From Burkholderiales bacterium (GTDB taxonomy: Bacteria; Pseudomonadota; Gammaproteobacteria; Burkholderiales; Casimicrobiaceae), in NCBI GenBank assembly GCA_031283405.1, contig JAITBX010000081.1, positions 1 through 11,835 on the forward strand: a stretch of 11,835 nucleotides of DNA, in the 5' to 3' direction. Each line of letters starts with the position of its first letter. Position 1 is the stretch's first letter. The translations under genes and the position numbers were made by a program. The notes beneath the pieces were generated by a model that did no database searches, was not told the origin of the DNA, and saw nothing but the letters and a program-made list of their open reading frames with translations. Shown here piece after piece: positions 1-6,240 of the stretch.

Positions 1-1027
1 CCAACGCTTCATCGTCGGTGATCCCGACATACTCGGCGCGACCGCTAACGTGCAGATGCGAATGCTGCGCGCCGACGCCGGGGTAATCGAGTCCGGCTGA
101 AATCGAATGCGACTCCGAAATCTGACCGTGCTCATCTTGCAACACATAGCTGTAACTGCCGTGCAGAATACCGGGGCGTCCCTTCTGCAAAGTGGCGCCG
201 TGTTTGTTCGTGTGCAAGCCGCGCCCCGCCGGTTCAGCGCCGATCAAGCGCACTTCTTTGTCGTCGATGAAATCGGCGAACAAACCGATGGCGTTGGAAC
301 CGCCGCCGACGCAAGCGATGGCCGCGTCGGGCAGCCGCCCTTCCCGCTCCAGAATCTGCGCTTTCGCTTCGCGTCCGATCACGCGCTGAAACTCGCGCAC
401 GATCGTCGGAAACGGATGCGGCCCCGCCGCTGTGCCCAGAAGATAGTGGGTGTCGGCGTAACTTGCCGACCAATCGCGCAACGCTTCGTTGACCGCGTCT
501 TTCAAGGTGCCGCTGCCGGTTTCCACCGGCACGACTTCAGCTCCCATCAAGCGCATCCGAAACACATTGAGCGCTTGCCGTTTCATGTCCTTGTCGCCCA
601 TGTAAACGCGCGTTTTCATTTTGAACAACGCGCCGACTAGCGCCGTCGCCACACCGTGTTGCCCCGCGCCGGTTTCGGCAATCAATCGCGTCTTGCCCAT
701 TCGCTTCGCCAACAACGCTTGCCCGATCACCTGATTCGTTTTGTGCGCGCCGCCGTGCAACAAGTCCTCGCGTTTCAGATACATCGTCGTCTTCGTTCCC
801 GCCGTCAAATTGCGGCAACGGTACAACGGCGTCTCGCGGCCGGCGTACTCTTTGAGCAAAGATTCAAGTTCTCTCTGAAATGCCGGATCGTGTTGCGCTT
901 CCTCGAAAGCGCGCGCCAATTCCCGCAGCGTCGGCGCCAGAATTTCCGGCACGAACATGCCGCCGAAAGCGCCGAACGCTCCTTGCTTGATATTCAGCGC
1001 CGTCGGCGCGGAAGAAACTGTGTTCAT
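1..1027 (-). CDS. trpB: Tryptophan synthase beta chain, 3' end cut by window edge
   Basis: TrpB condenses indole with L-serine to make L-tryptophan, using pyridoxal phosphate, in a cytoplasmic alpha2-beta2 complex with TrpA. About 342 codons are present from the ATG at 1027; the family is usually near 400 residues, so the C-terminus lies outside the window. The translation opens with a typical KQGAFGAFGG-FVPE N-terminus. It has the HKTNQ motif with the cofactor lysine at about residue 96, an ETGAGQHG block, and the phosphate-binding GGGSN loop at about residues 241-245. The start is fixed by an ATGA overlap with the trpCF stop (1024-1027), which suggests translational coupling. The final reading frame reaches the window edge without a stop. 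trpA is expected next, beyond position 1, but is not visible. The family assignment is secure. Confidence 0.96.
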   Translation of the reverse strand, partial: MNTVSSAPTALNIKQGAFGAFGGMFVPEILAPTLRELARAFEEAQHDPAFQRELESLLKEYAGRETPLYRCRNLTAGTKTTMYLKREDLLHGGAHKTNQVIGQALLAKRMGKTRLIAETGAGQHGVATALVGALFKMKTRVYMGDKDMKRQALNVFRMRLMGAEVVPVETGSGTLKDAVNEALRDWSASYADTHYLLGTAAGPHPFPTIVREFQRVIGREAKAQILEREGRLPDAAIACVGGGSNAIGLFADFIDDKEVRLIGAEPAGRGLHTNKHGATLQKGRPGILHGSYSYVLQDEHGQISESHSISAGLDYPGVGAQHSHLHVSGRAEYVGITDDEAL

Positions 1028-2427
1028 AAACTCCCTCGCAAACGAGAAAACAAACATTGTATCGCCGCCGTGTCTTTCTGCCCCGGCGACGACTCGACGC
1101 CGGAATTGACATCGACGGCGCAACACTCCAAACGATGCGCCTTTTGCACATTCTCCGGCGTCACGCCGCCGGCAATAATCATCCGCGACAACAACGATTC
1201 CGGCAACTGTTTCAACAACACCCAATCGAAACGATCGCCAACGCCGCCGCGTATCGAAGGATGAAAAGCATCGAGCAACAAACGATCCGCGCCCGTCTCT
1301 TTCAACAACATCTCCACCGACGGCATCATTTCTCCGACCCGCACGGCTTTCCAGATTTCGCATCCGCTCGGCAACGCGCGCCGTAATTTGTTAATAGTCT
1401 CCGCCGATTCCTCGCCGTGCAACTGAGCCGCCGCAAAATGCAATTCATGTGCAAGCCGCGCAATTTTCTCCGGCGCATCGTTGACAAAAACGCCGACCAT
1501 CGGCAGCGGCGACGCGCTGGCAATCTCTCGCGCTTTCGTTTCGCTCACGCAACGCGGCGATTCCGGTGCGAAAATCATTCCACCCCAAGATGCGCCTGCT
1601 TCATAAGCAGCGCGCGCCGCTTCGGCGCTCGTCAGCCCGCAGATTTTGACGCGGCCAAAAATGAGCGAACGCACCGCCAGATCAAGCCGCGCTTCTTTCA
1701 TCAAACGGCTGCCGACGAGAAAAGCATCGACCACCTCACCGAGTTCGTCGATGTCGGCGCGGCTTTTGATGCCCGATTCGCTGACGATCGCTCGCTCGTT
1801 CAAACTGTCGCGCGGAATTTTCGCTGCCAGTTTGCGCGTCGTCGTCAAATCCACTTTCATCGTTTTCAAATCGCGATTGTTGATGCCGATGACGCGAGCT
1901 TCGAGTTTTAGCGCTCTGATCAATTCTTCTTCGTCGTGTACTTCCGTCAATACCTCCATCGCCAACGCTTTCGCCGCTTCCGCGCAACGCCGATACGTCG
2001 CATCGTCCTGCACCGACAACATCAGCAACACCGCGTCGGCGCCGTGAGCGCGCGCTTCAAACACTTGATACGGATCGACGATGAAATCCTTGCACAGAAT
2101 CGGTTGCGGCAAAGCGGCGCGCGCGATTTCGAGATTGGCGAAGCTGCCCTGAAAGAAAGGTTCGTCGGTCAACACCGACACGGCGTCGGCAAAGCCGCGA
2201 TAAACTTCGACAATTTTTTTCATGTCGAAATCAGGGCGAATCAATCCTTCCGACGGCGACGCTTTTTTGCATTCGAGAATAAAACGCAAACCGGGCTGCT
2301 TCAACGCTTCGGCAAACCGTCGCGTCGTCGGTTCGGCCAGCCTTTCTAAAACGGCGAGCGGCGTTTGTGCCATTCGCGCCGCCACATCGCGGCATTTGCG
2401 TTCGACGATGTCAACGAGAACTGGCAT
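1024..2427 (-). CDS. trpCF: Fused indole-3-glycerol-phosphate synthase / phosphoribosylanthranilate isomerase
   Basis: This bifunctional cytoplasmic enzyme of 467 residues catalyses two consecutive steps: isomerisation of phosphoribosylanthranilate (TrpF half), then closure to indole-3-glycerol phosphate (TrpC half). Residues 1 to about 255 are the TrpC barrel. They show LECKKASPS with the Glu and Lys near 52 and 54, the CKDF lysine near 113, TEVH with Glu near 162, and GINNRDL near 182-188. Residues from about 258 are the TrpF barrel, with KICGLTS (catalytic Cys near 263), QLHG, and LLLDAFHP with the catalytic Asp near 386, then AGG and VDVNSGVE phosphate-binding strands. Length and order match the E. 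coli TrpC(F) fusion. The start overlaps the end of trpD by 17 bases and the stop overlaps the trpB ATG. No motif appears lost, so both activities are expected. Confidence 0.97.
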   Translation of the reverse strand: MPVLVDIVERKCRDVAARMAQTPLAVLERLAEPTTRRFAEALKQPGLRFILECKKASPSEGLIRPDFDMKKIVEVYRGFADAVSVLTDEPFFQGSFANLEIARAALPQPILCKDFIVDPYQVFEARAHGADAVLLMLSVQDDATYRRCAEAAKALAMEVLTEVHDEEELIRALKLEARVIGINNRDLKTMKVDLTTTRKLAAKIPRDSLNERAIVSESGIKSRADIDELGEVVDAFLVGSRLMKEARLDLAVRSLIFGRVKICGLTSAEAARAAYEAGASWGGMIFAPESPRCVSETKAREIASASPLPMVGVFVNDAPEKIARLAHELHFAAAQLHGEESAETINKLRRALPSGCEIWKAVRVGEMMPSVEMLLKETGADRLLLDAFHPSIRGGVGDRFDWVLLKQLPESLLSRMIIAGGVTPENVQKAHRLECCAVDVNSGVESSPGQKDTAAIQCLFSRLRGSL

Positions 2428-3472
2428 GAAGGTCTCCGTGCGGCTTTTCCATTCCTTCTTCCAACTGCTGCGACAATCGCGCCATCGTTTGCAACCGTTC
2501 GAGCGCCTTGCCGCTCTCTATAATGCTCATCGACAACTCGAATCCGTGCTTGAACGAATCGACTTGCCCGCCCAACGCCAACAACGCGCCGGCGTTGACC
2601 GAAATCGCCGCTGCGTGCGCTTCGTCGCCGCGCCCGCCCAGCACCGAGCGAATCGCTTCTTCATTTTCTTCTGGCGAGCCGCCGACAATCGACGACAGCG
2701 GAAACTTGCGTACGCCGAAATCGTTCGTCGTGAAATGATGTGTCGTGATCTCGCCGTCTGCCCGCAACTCGGCGGCGTTGGTTTCGCCGTGTACCGCAAT
2801 TTCATCAAGCCCCAAACCGTTTACCACTAGCGCGCGCTCGCAACCCAAAAGTTTCAGCGTGTCCGCCACCAATGTGCACAAAGTGTAATCGTAAACGCCG
2901 ACCAGCATGATCGGCGGGCGCGCGGGGTTCACCAGCGGTCCCAGCAGATTGAACATCGTTCGCGTCGCCAGCACTTTGCGAACCGGCATCGCGTGACGAA
3001 TCCCTTTATGGTAATGCGGCGCGAAAAGAAAAGTGACGCCGATGTCGTCGAGCAACTTGCGCGCCGTCGCCGGCTCCATATCGAGCTTGACGCCGAAACG
3101 TTCAAGCAGATCCGCCGCGCCACAGCGCGACGACGCGGCGCGGTTGCCGTGCTTGGCGACCGGCAAGCCCGCTTCCGCCGCAACGAACGCCGCCGCTGTC
3201 GAAATGTTGATAGTGCTGGAGCCGTCGCCGCCGGTGCCGACGATATCGGCAAAGCGATAATCGGGGCGCGGAAATTCGCGCGCGCCTTCGCGCAACGCTT
3301 GCGCTGCGCCGGCGATTTCTTCGGAAGTTTCGCCGCGCAATTTCATCGCCACCAGCAACGCGGCGATTTCCACGTCGCCGGCTTCGCCGCGAATCACGGC
3401 ATCGAACAACGTGCGGCTTTCCTCGCGGTCGAGACGACCGCCCGTTAACAACTTGCTTAAAATACGATCCAT
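2411..3472 (-). CDS. trpD: Anthranilate phosphoribosyltransferase
   Basis: TrpD transfers the phosphoribosyl group of PRPP to anthranilate, the second step of tryptophan synthesis. The 353-residue protein is the usual length for a free-standing TrpD. It has an N-terminal helical domain, the PRPP-binding GTGGDG loop at about residues 79-84, a SSTINIST stretch, KHGNR at about 107-111, and an FLFAPHYH...RHAMPVR block. All of these are family hallmarks and resemble the TrpD half of the E. coli TrpGD fusion. Here trpD is a separate gene: its ATG overlaps the trpG stop by one base (TAATG at 3470-3474). The C-terminal tail of roughly 15 residues (EKPHGDLHASSR) overlaps the trpCF start and looks poorly conserved. 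Assignment is secure. Confidence 0.97.
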   Translation of the reverse strand: MDRILSKLLTGGRLDREESRTLFDAVIRGEAGDVEIAALLVAMKLRGETSEEIAGAAQALREGAREFPRPDYRFADIVGTGGDGSSTINISTAAAFVAAEAGLPVAKHGNRAASSRCGAADLLERFGVKLDMEPATARKLLDDIGVTFLFAPHYHKGIRHAMPVRKVLATRTMFNLLGPLVNPARPPIMLVGVYDYTLCTLVADTLKLLGCERALVVNGLGLDEIAVHGETNAAELRADGEITTHHFTTNDFGVRKFPLSSIVGGSPEENEEAIRSVLGGRGDEAHAAAISVNAGALLALGGQVDSFKHGFELSMSIIESGKALERLQTMARLSQQLEEGMEKPHGDLHASSR

Positions 3473-4089
3473 TATGCTCTCCTTAAATTTTCGTATTGCG
3501 CCAACGCCAGTTTGAAAACGTTGCTCAAAATGGTTTGCCCGTAAGTCGTCAGAATCGACTCAGGATGAAATTGCACGCCGTAAACCGGCAACGAACGATG
3601 CGCCAGCGCCATAACCAGGCTGTCGTCCTCCGCACCCGCCGCGATAGTGACAAGCGATTCCGGCAAACGGTGCACCGCCAGCGAGTGATAACGTCCGACT
3701 TCAAAAGTTTCCGGCATTCCCGAAAACAGCGGATGTCCATTGTGTTTGATGCGCGATTTTTTGCCGTGAACGATAGCGCCGGCAGCGCCGACTTTTCCGC
3801 CAAACGCTTCGGCCATCGCCTGATGCCCCAGACACACGCCGAACAACGGCACTTGTCCGGCGGCTTTTTGAATCAACTCAATCATGCAACCGGCTTCGCG
3901 CGGCGTCCCCGGCCCCGGCGACAACACAATCAACGCCGAGCGCTTGTCGCGCGCGATGCGCAACGCTGCATCGGCGCCGACATCGTTGCGATACACTTCA
4001 ACGTCAGCGCCGAGTTGCGAAAGCGCGTCAACCAGATTGAAAGTGAACGAATCGAAATTGTCGATGAACAAAATATTCGGCTTCTTCAT
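3472..4089 (-). CDS. trpG: Anthranilate synthase glutamine amidotransferase subunit
   Basis: TrpG hydrolyses glutamine and channels ammonia to TrpE for anthranilate synthesis. The 205-residue protein is a stand-alone class I glutamine amidotransferase. It shows IDNFDSFTFNL near the N-terminus, the oxyanion SPGPGTP segment near 58-63, the nucleophile in GVCLGHQ (Cys about 86), and the VQFHPES catalytic His and Glu near 175 and 177. The ATG overlaps the trpE stop as ATGA (4086-4089) and the stop overlaps the trpD start, so it sits tightly inside the operon. Related PabA proteins look alike, and some bacteria share one subunit for both pathways. The position between trpE and trpD argues for the tryptophan role; dual use cannot be excluded. 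Confidence 0.95.
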   Translation of the reverse strand: MKKPNILFIDNFDSFTFNLVDALSQLGADVEVYRNDVGADAALRIARDKRSALIVLSPGPGTPREAGCMIELIQKAAGQVPLFGVCLGHQAMAEAFGGKVGAAGAIVHGKKSRIKHNGHPLFSGMPETFEVGRYHSLAVHRLPESLVTIAAGAEDDSLVMALAHRSLPVYGVQFHPESILTTYGQTILSNVFKLALAQYENLRRA

Positions 4090-5717
4090 GATGCGCTCCC
4101 TTGCTTCGCTAGTGTTTTGGTTTTCGTTTCCGCCAATGTGATGGCTTTCAAAACCGCCGCTGCCTTGCGTCGCGTTTCATCGGCTTCCAACAACGGGATC
4201 GAATCATGCACGATGCCCGCGCCCGCCCGAACGCGAGCGATGCCGTCGCGCACCAGCGCCGCCCGTATCACGATGGCCGTGTCGAAACTGCCGTCGCCGC
4301 GAAGATAACCGATCGCGCCGCCGTAATGGCCGCGCCGTCCGCCTTCGTACTGACGCAACAACTGCATCGCCTTGATCTTCGGCGCGCCGGTCAGCGTCCC
4401 CATGTTCATACTCGCCTGATAAGCGTGCAACGCATTGAGTCCGTCGCGCAATTCGCCATGCACGCACGACACCAGGTGCATCACATGCGAGTAGCGCACG
4501 GCGTGCATCAAATCGGTGACGTAGCGCGTTCCCGGCTTGGACACGCGCGCCACATCGTTGCGCGCCAGATCGACCAGCATCATGTGTTCGGCAGTTTCTT
4601 TTTCATCAAGCCGCAACTCAGCTTCGATGCGGCCATCGAGATCGACATCGAGGCTGCCGTCGTCACGAAAACCGCGGCGGCACGTTCCGGCAATCGGCGA
4701 AATCTCGATGCGGTTTGTTGCGCCGTCAACTTTCACCGCCGATTCCGGCGACGCGCCGAACAATGTAAATTCGCTGCCGCGCAGATAAAACAGATACGGG
4801 CTGGGATTCAACACCCGCAATTCGCGGTAAGCCGCGAACGGATCATTGCACGGCGCCGAAAATGTGCGCGACAACACGATTTGAAAAACGTCGCCGCAAA
4901 CGATGTGTTCTTTCAGCGCTTTGACGCCTGCCGCAAACGTTGCGTCGTCCATATCCGTTTCAGCCGCTTCCGCCGTCACCGATTCATCAACGCGACTCTG
5001 CGGCATCGTCGCCGCCGAATGCGACAACGACTGCTCGATGTCGGCAAGCGCCATGTCGGCTTCGTTCTGCGCTTTATCGCTGTCGTCGGCGACATAAGTG
5101 CAAGCCAGCAACGAACCGGCAGCAGTCAAGTGATCGAACACGACGATTTGATCGGCGAGATAAAAAATATAATCGGGAAACTTGCTGCCCGCTGTTGTTT
5201 TCGGCAACGGCTCGAATTGATCGACCAGATCGTAAGCAAACACGCCGGCGAGAAACACCGCTTCCGGCATCGACGGCAATGCCGCGCGCAACAACGCCGC
5301 CAAATCGCGCAACACCGTCAGCGACGACTCCGAGCGCAAACGTTCCTCTTCCGATTTTTTGCTGCCCTCGGTTTGATAAACCGGCACGCACAAACGCAAC
5401 ACGTTTTCTTCACGGCGCGGCGAGAAGCGCGCAAAATGTTCTTCCAGAATCGGCAGCAACGCGATGCCTTGCGCGTTTAACGCAGTCAACGTCACCTCGG
5501 CGCCGCGACACTCGATCGACAACGCGCTCGACACCACCAGCAAACTTTTCTGCGTTTTTCGGCTCGACGGTTCCGCCGACTCCAGCAAGATCGTGTGCGG
5601 CCTCTTGCCGTCGTCGGTCAGCCACGCGAATAACGCCAGCGGTTCGGGAACGCTGCGCAACGGTCGCCGTGACGCGCGCGCATTCGCCAGAAGTTTGGGA
5701 ATCTTCGCTGCATTCAT
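4086..5717 (-). CDS. trpE: Anthranilate synthase component I
   Basis: TrpE converts chorismate to anthranilate using ammonia from TrpG and is the feedback-controlled entry point of the pathway. From the ATG at 5717 the protein has 543 residues, against about 520 in E. coli. The N-terminal domain has LLESA at about residues 44-48, the element that binds inhibitory tryptophan in enteric TrpE, so feedback inhibition is expected. The chorismate-binding domain shows NPSPYLFYLRG, LFGASPES, PIAGT, HMMLVDLARND, MNMGTLTGAPK and the terminal EADETRRKA helix. The reading frame stays open upstream to an ATG at 5807, but that start would lie inside the attenuator hairpin and encode an unlikely basic leader, so 5717 is preferred. 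An AGGA sits 10 bases upstream of it. The sequence is of the enteric TrpE type rather than the form common in betaproteobacteria (inference from remembered alignments). Confidence 0.95.
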   Translation of the reverse strand: MNAAKIPKLLANARASRRPLRSVPEPLALFAWLTDDGKRPHTILLESAEPSSRKTQKSLLVVSSALSIECRGAEVTLTALNAQGIALLPILEEHFARFSPRREENVLRLCVPVYQTEGSKKSEEERLRSESSLTVLRDLAALLRAALPSMPEAVFLAGVFAYDLVDQFEPLPKTTAGSKFPDYIFYLADQIVVFDHLTAAGSLLACTYVADDSDKAQNEADMALADIEQSLSHSAATMPQSRVDESVTAEAAETDMDDATFAAGVKALKEHIVCGDVFQIVLSRTFSAPCNDPFAAYRELRVLNPSPYLFYLRGSEFTLFGASPESAVKVDGATNRIEISPIAGTCRRGFRDDGSLDVDLDGRIEAELRLDEKETAEHMMLVDLARNDVARVSKPGTRYVTDLMHAVRYSHVMHLVSCVHGELRDGLNALHAYQASMNMGTLTGAPKIKAMQLLRQYEGGRRGHYGGAIGYLRGDGSFDTAIVIRAALVRDGIARVRAGAGIVHDSIPLLEADETRRKAAAVLKAITLAETKTKTLAKQGSAS

Positions 5718-5734
5718 GATTTCATTATCCTCAT
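5714..5734 (-). other. Possible six-codon mini-ORF coupled to trpE
   Basis: A short frame encoding MRIMKS starts at an ATG at 5734 and ends at a TGA (5716-5714) that overlaps the trpE ATG in an ATGA arrangement. The best ribosome binding site near trpE (GAGGAG, 5747-5742) is spaced about 7 bases from this ATG but 24 bases from the trpE ATG. Ribosomes may therefore load on the mini-ORF and reinitiate at trpE. It has no recognised function as a peptide and could be chance. Confidence 0.35.
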
Positions 5735-5740
5735 CGTGGT

Positions 5741-5747
5741 TCTCCTC
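5741..5747 (-). promoter_or_regulatory. Strong Shine-Dalgarno ahead of mini-ORF and trpE
   Basis: The minus strand reads GAGGAGA, a near-perfect match to the 16S rRNA 3' end. It lies at ideal spacing for the ATG at 5734 and too far for optimal use at the trpE ATG at 5717, which has only its own weaker AGGA at 5731-5728. Confidence 0.6.
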
Positions 5748-5777
5748 GTTTCGTTTTCTCTCCGAGCGCGAGCCACT

Positions 5778-5804
5778 AAAAAGCCCGCGCTCGGCGGGCT
5801 TTTT
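5778..5804 (-). terminator. trp attenuator terminator hairpin (regions 3:4)
   Basis: A perfect inverted repeat has 11-base arms, AAAAAGCCCGC and GCGGGCTTTTT, around a five-base loop (5789-5793). It lies between the leader peptide and trpE. On the minus strand it forms a GC-rich stem followed by five T, then AG, as in an intrinsic terminator. The GCCCGCC...GCGGGC core resembles the E. coli trp attenuator. The same symmetry would also make it work on the plus strand. The T tract is short, and the A arm can pair with it, so leakiness is possible. Confidence 0.88.
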
Positions 5805-5861
5805 CATTCGTTCACTTCAATCCATCATTCAGTCATTCAATGCGCACACGGGCAGCCCGCC
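5793..5861 (-). promoter_or_regulatory. trp antiterminator pairing (regions 2:3)
   Basis: The minus-strand segment GGCGGGCT (5861-5854), inside the leader coding sequence, is exactly complementary to AGCCCGCC (5800-5793), the left arm of the terminator. Pairing them destroys the terminator, which is the standard attenuation switch. Region 2 begins 18 bases after the second Trp codon, so a ribosome stalled on those codons should leave it free. A competing 1:2 pairing is weaker; one candidate is GGTGGC (5884-5879) with GCTGCC (5856-5851), including two wobble pairs. Confidence 0.78.
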
Positions 5862-5930
5862 CCCGGAAACAGAGCAGCGCCACCAACCTGTGTTGGCGAT
5901 CACGAGTGTGGACAAAGCAAATATATTCAT
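5829..5930 (-). CDS. trpL: trp operon leader peptide
   Basis: A 33-codon frame runs from an ATG at 5930 to a TGA at 5831-5829, upstream of the attenuator. It contains two adjacent Trp codons (5885-5880) in the context GWWR, the same four residues as in E. coli TrpL. The N-terminus is MNIFALSTL and the tail GGGLPVCALND. The peptide itself has no enzymatic role: ribosome stalling at the Trp codons when charged tRNA-Trp is scarce would favour the antiterminator. It is longer than the 14-residue E. coli leader, and its coding region runs right through region 2, so a non-stalled ribosome would physically cover that region. No clear Shine-Dalgarno precedes the ATG. The call rests on the Trp pair, position and RNA switch together and is strong. 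Confidence 0.88.
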   Translation of the reverse strand: MNIFALSTLVIANTGWWRCSVSGGGLPVCALND

Positions 5931-5939
5931 AACGGGTGA

Positions 5940-5968
5940 AGGTTAACGGCTTCGGGCATTCTTGTCAA
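5940..5968 (-). promoter_or_regulatory. trp operon promoter
   Basis: The minus strand has a perfect -35 box TTGACA (5968-5963), then 17 bases, then TAACCT (5945-5940); shifted by one base, TTAACC is close to the E. coli trp -10 TTAACT. Transcription would start near 5933, only a few bases before the leader ATG. The GTTAAC core recalls the centre of the TrpR operator, but the CTAG arms of the E. coli operator are absent, so TrpR control is not supported by sequence. Confidence 0.7.
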
Positions 5969-6240
5969 CAGGGCAAGCAAACAGGCGACTGTATTTTTCA
6001 GCCGGTGTGGTTTTTTGGCTTCTTGCGATAGCATTCATTATCGCGCTTCGGGCGCCCCTCCGAGATAGAACCGTAGCAAGCGGCAAGAAAATTCCCCTCC
6101 CGTGGAGAAGTGGACGCCCTGAGCTTGTCGAAGGGCGGACGGGGCGGCCAAACGAGGGTGGGCAAAGCTCGTGTAGGATGCGCTACGCTTCATCTCAGTC
6201 CACGGATTTGTTGCGTGACGCTGAAGGCGGCATCCACCCC
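5969..6240. repeat. Non-coding mosaic of short palindromic repeats between lolD and trp promoter
   Basis: No credible gene lies here. Several degenerate hairpin units are strung together: a GCGATA/TATCGC stem at 6025-6044; a CCCCTCC-CGT-GGAG fragment near 6094-6108; the CCCTGAGCTTGTCGAAGGG type unit; a GTAGGATGCGCTACGC segment near 6176-6190; and a GGCATCCACCCC segment ending next to the lolD stop. A plus-strand frame across it (from about 5962) contains a hydrophobic stretch but is partly made of translated repeat, so I do not call it a gene. Confidence 0.6.
6115..6137. repeat. Dispersed palindromic repeat of the GAGCTTGTCGAAGGG type
   Basis: The arms CGCCCT (6115-6120) and AGGGCG (6132-6137) flank an 11-base centre, GAGCTTGTCGA. 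From memory, this unit is scattered in high copy through many proteobacterial and environmental genomes. Its copy number in this genome cannot be seen from one window. Confidence 0.65.

Noticed and set aside
1024..2427. Frameshift or assembly error joining trpC and trpF
   Set aside because: The two barrels are joined in one continuous frame with all catalytic motifs intact, as in known TrpC-TrpF fusions.
3496..4308. A 270-codon plus-strand frame opposite trpG and the end of trpE
   Set aside because: Antisense shadow of conserved genes, with low-complexity basic composition and no family resemblance.
4206..5480. A 424-codon open frame on the plus strand opposite trpE
   Set aside because: It is antisense to well-conserved trpE, is rich in Arg, His and Gln with no recognisable domain, and is typical of the open frames that GC-rich codon use leaves on the opposite strand.
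6025..6044. GCGATA/TATCGC hairpin as a lolD terminator
   Set aside because: On the minus strand it is followed by AAGAAGCC rather than a T tract, and it lies about 200 bases past lolD, so termination is not supported.
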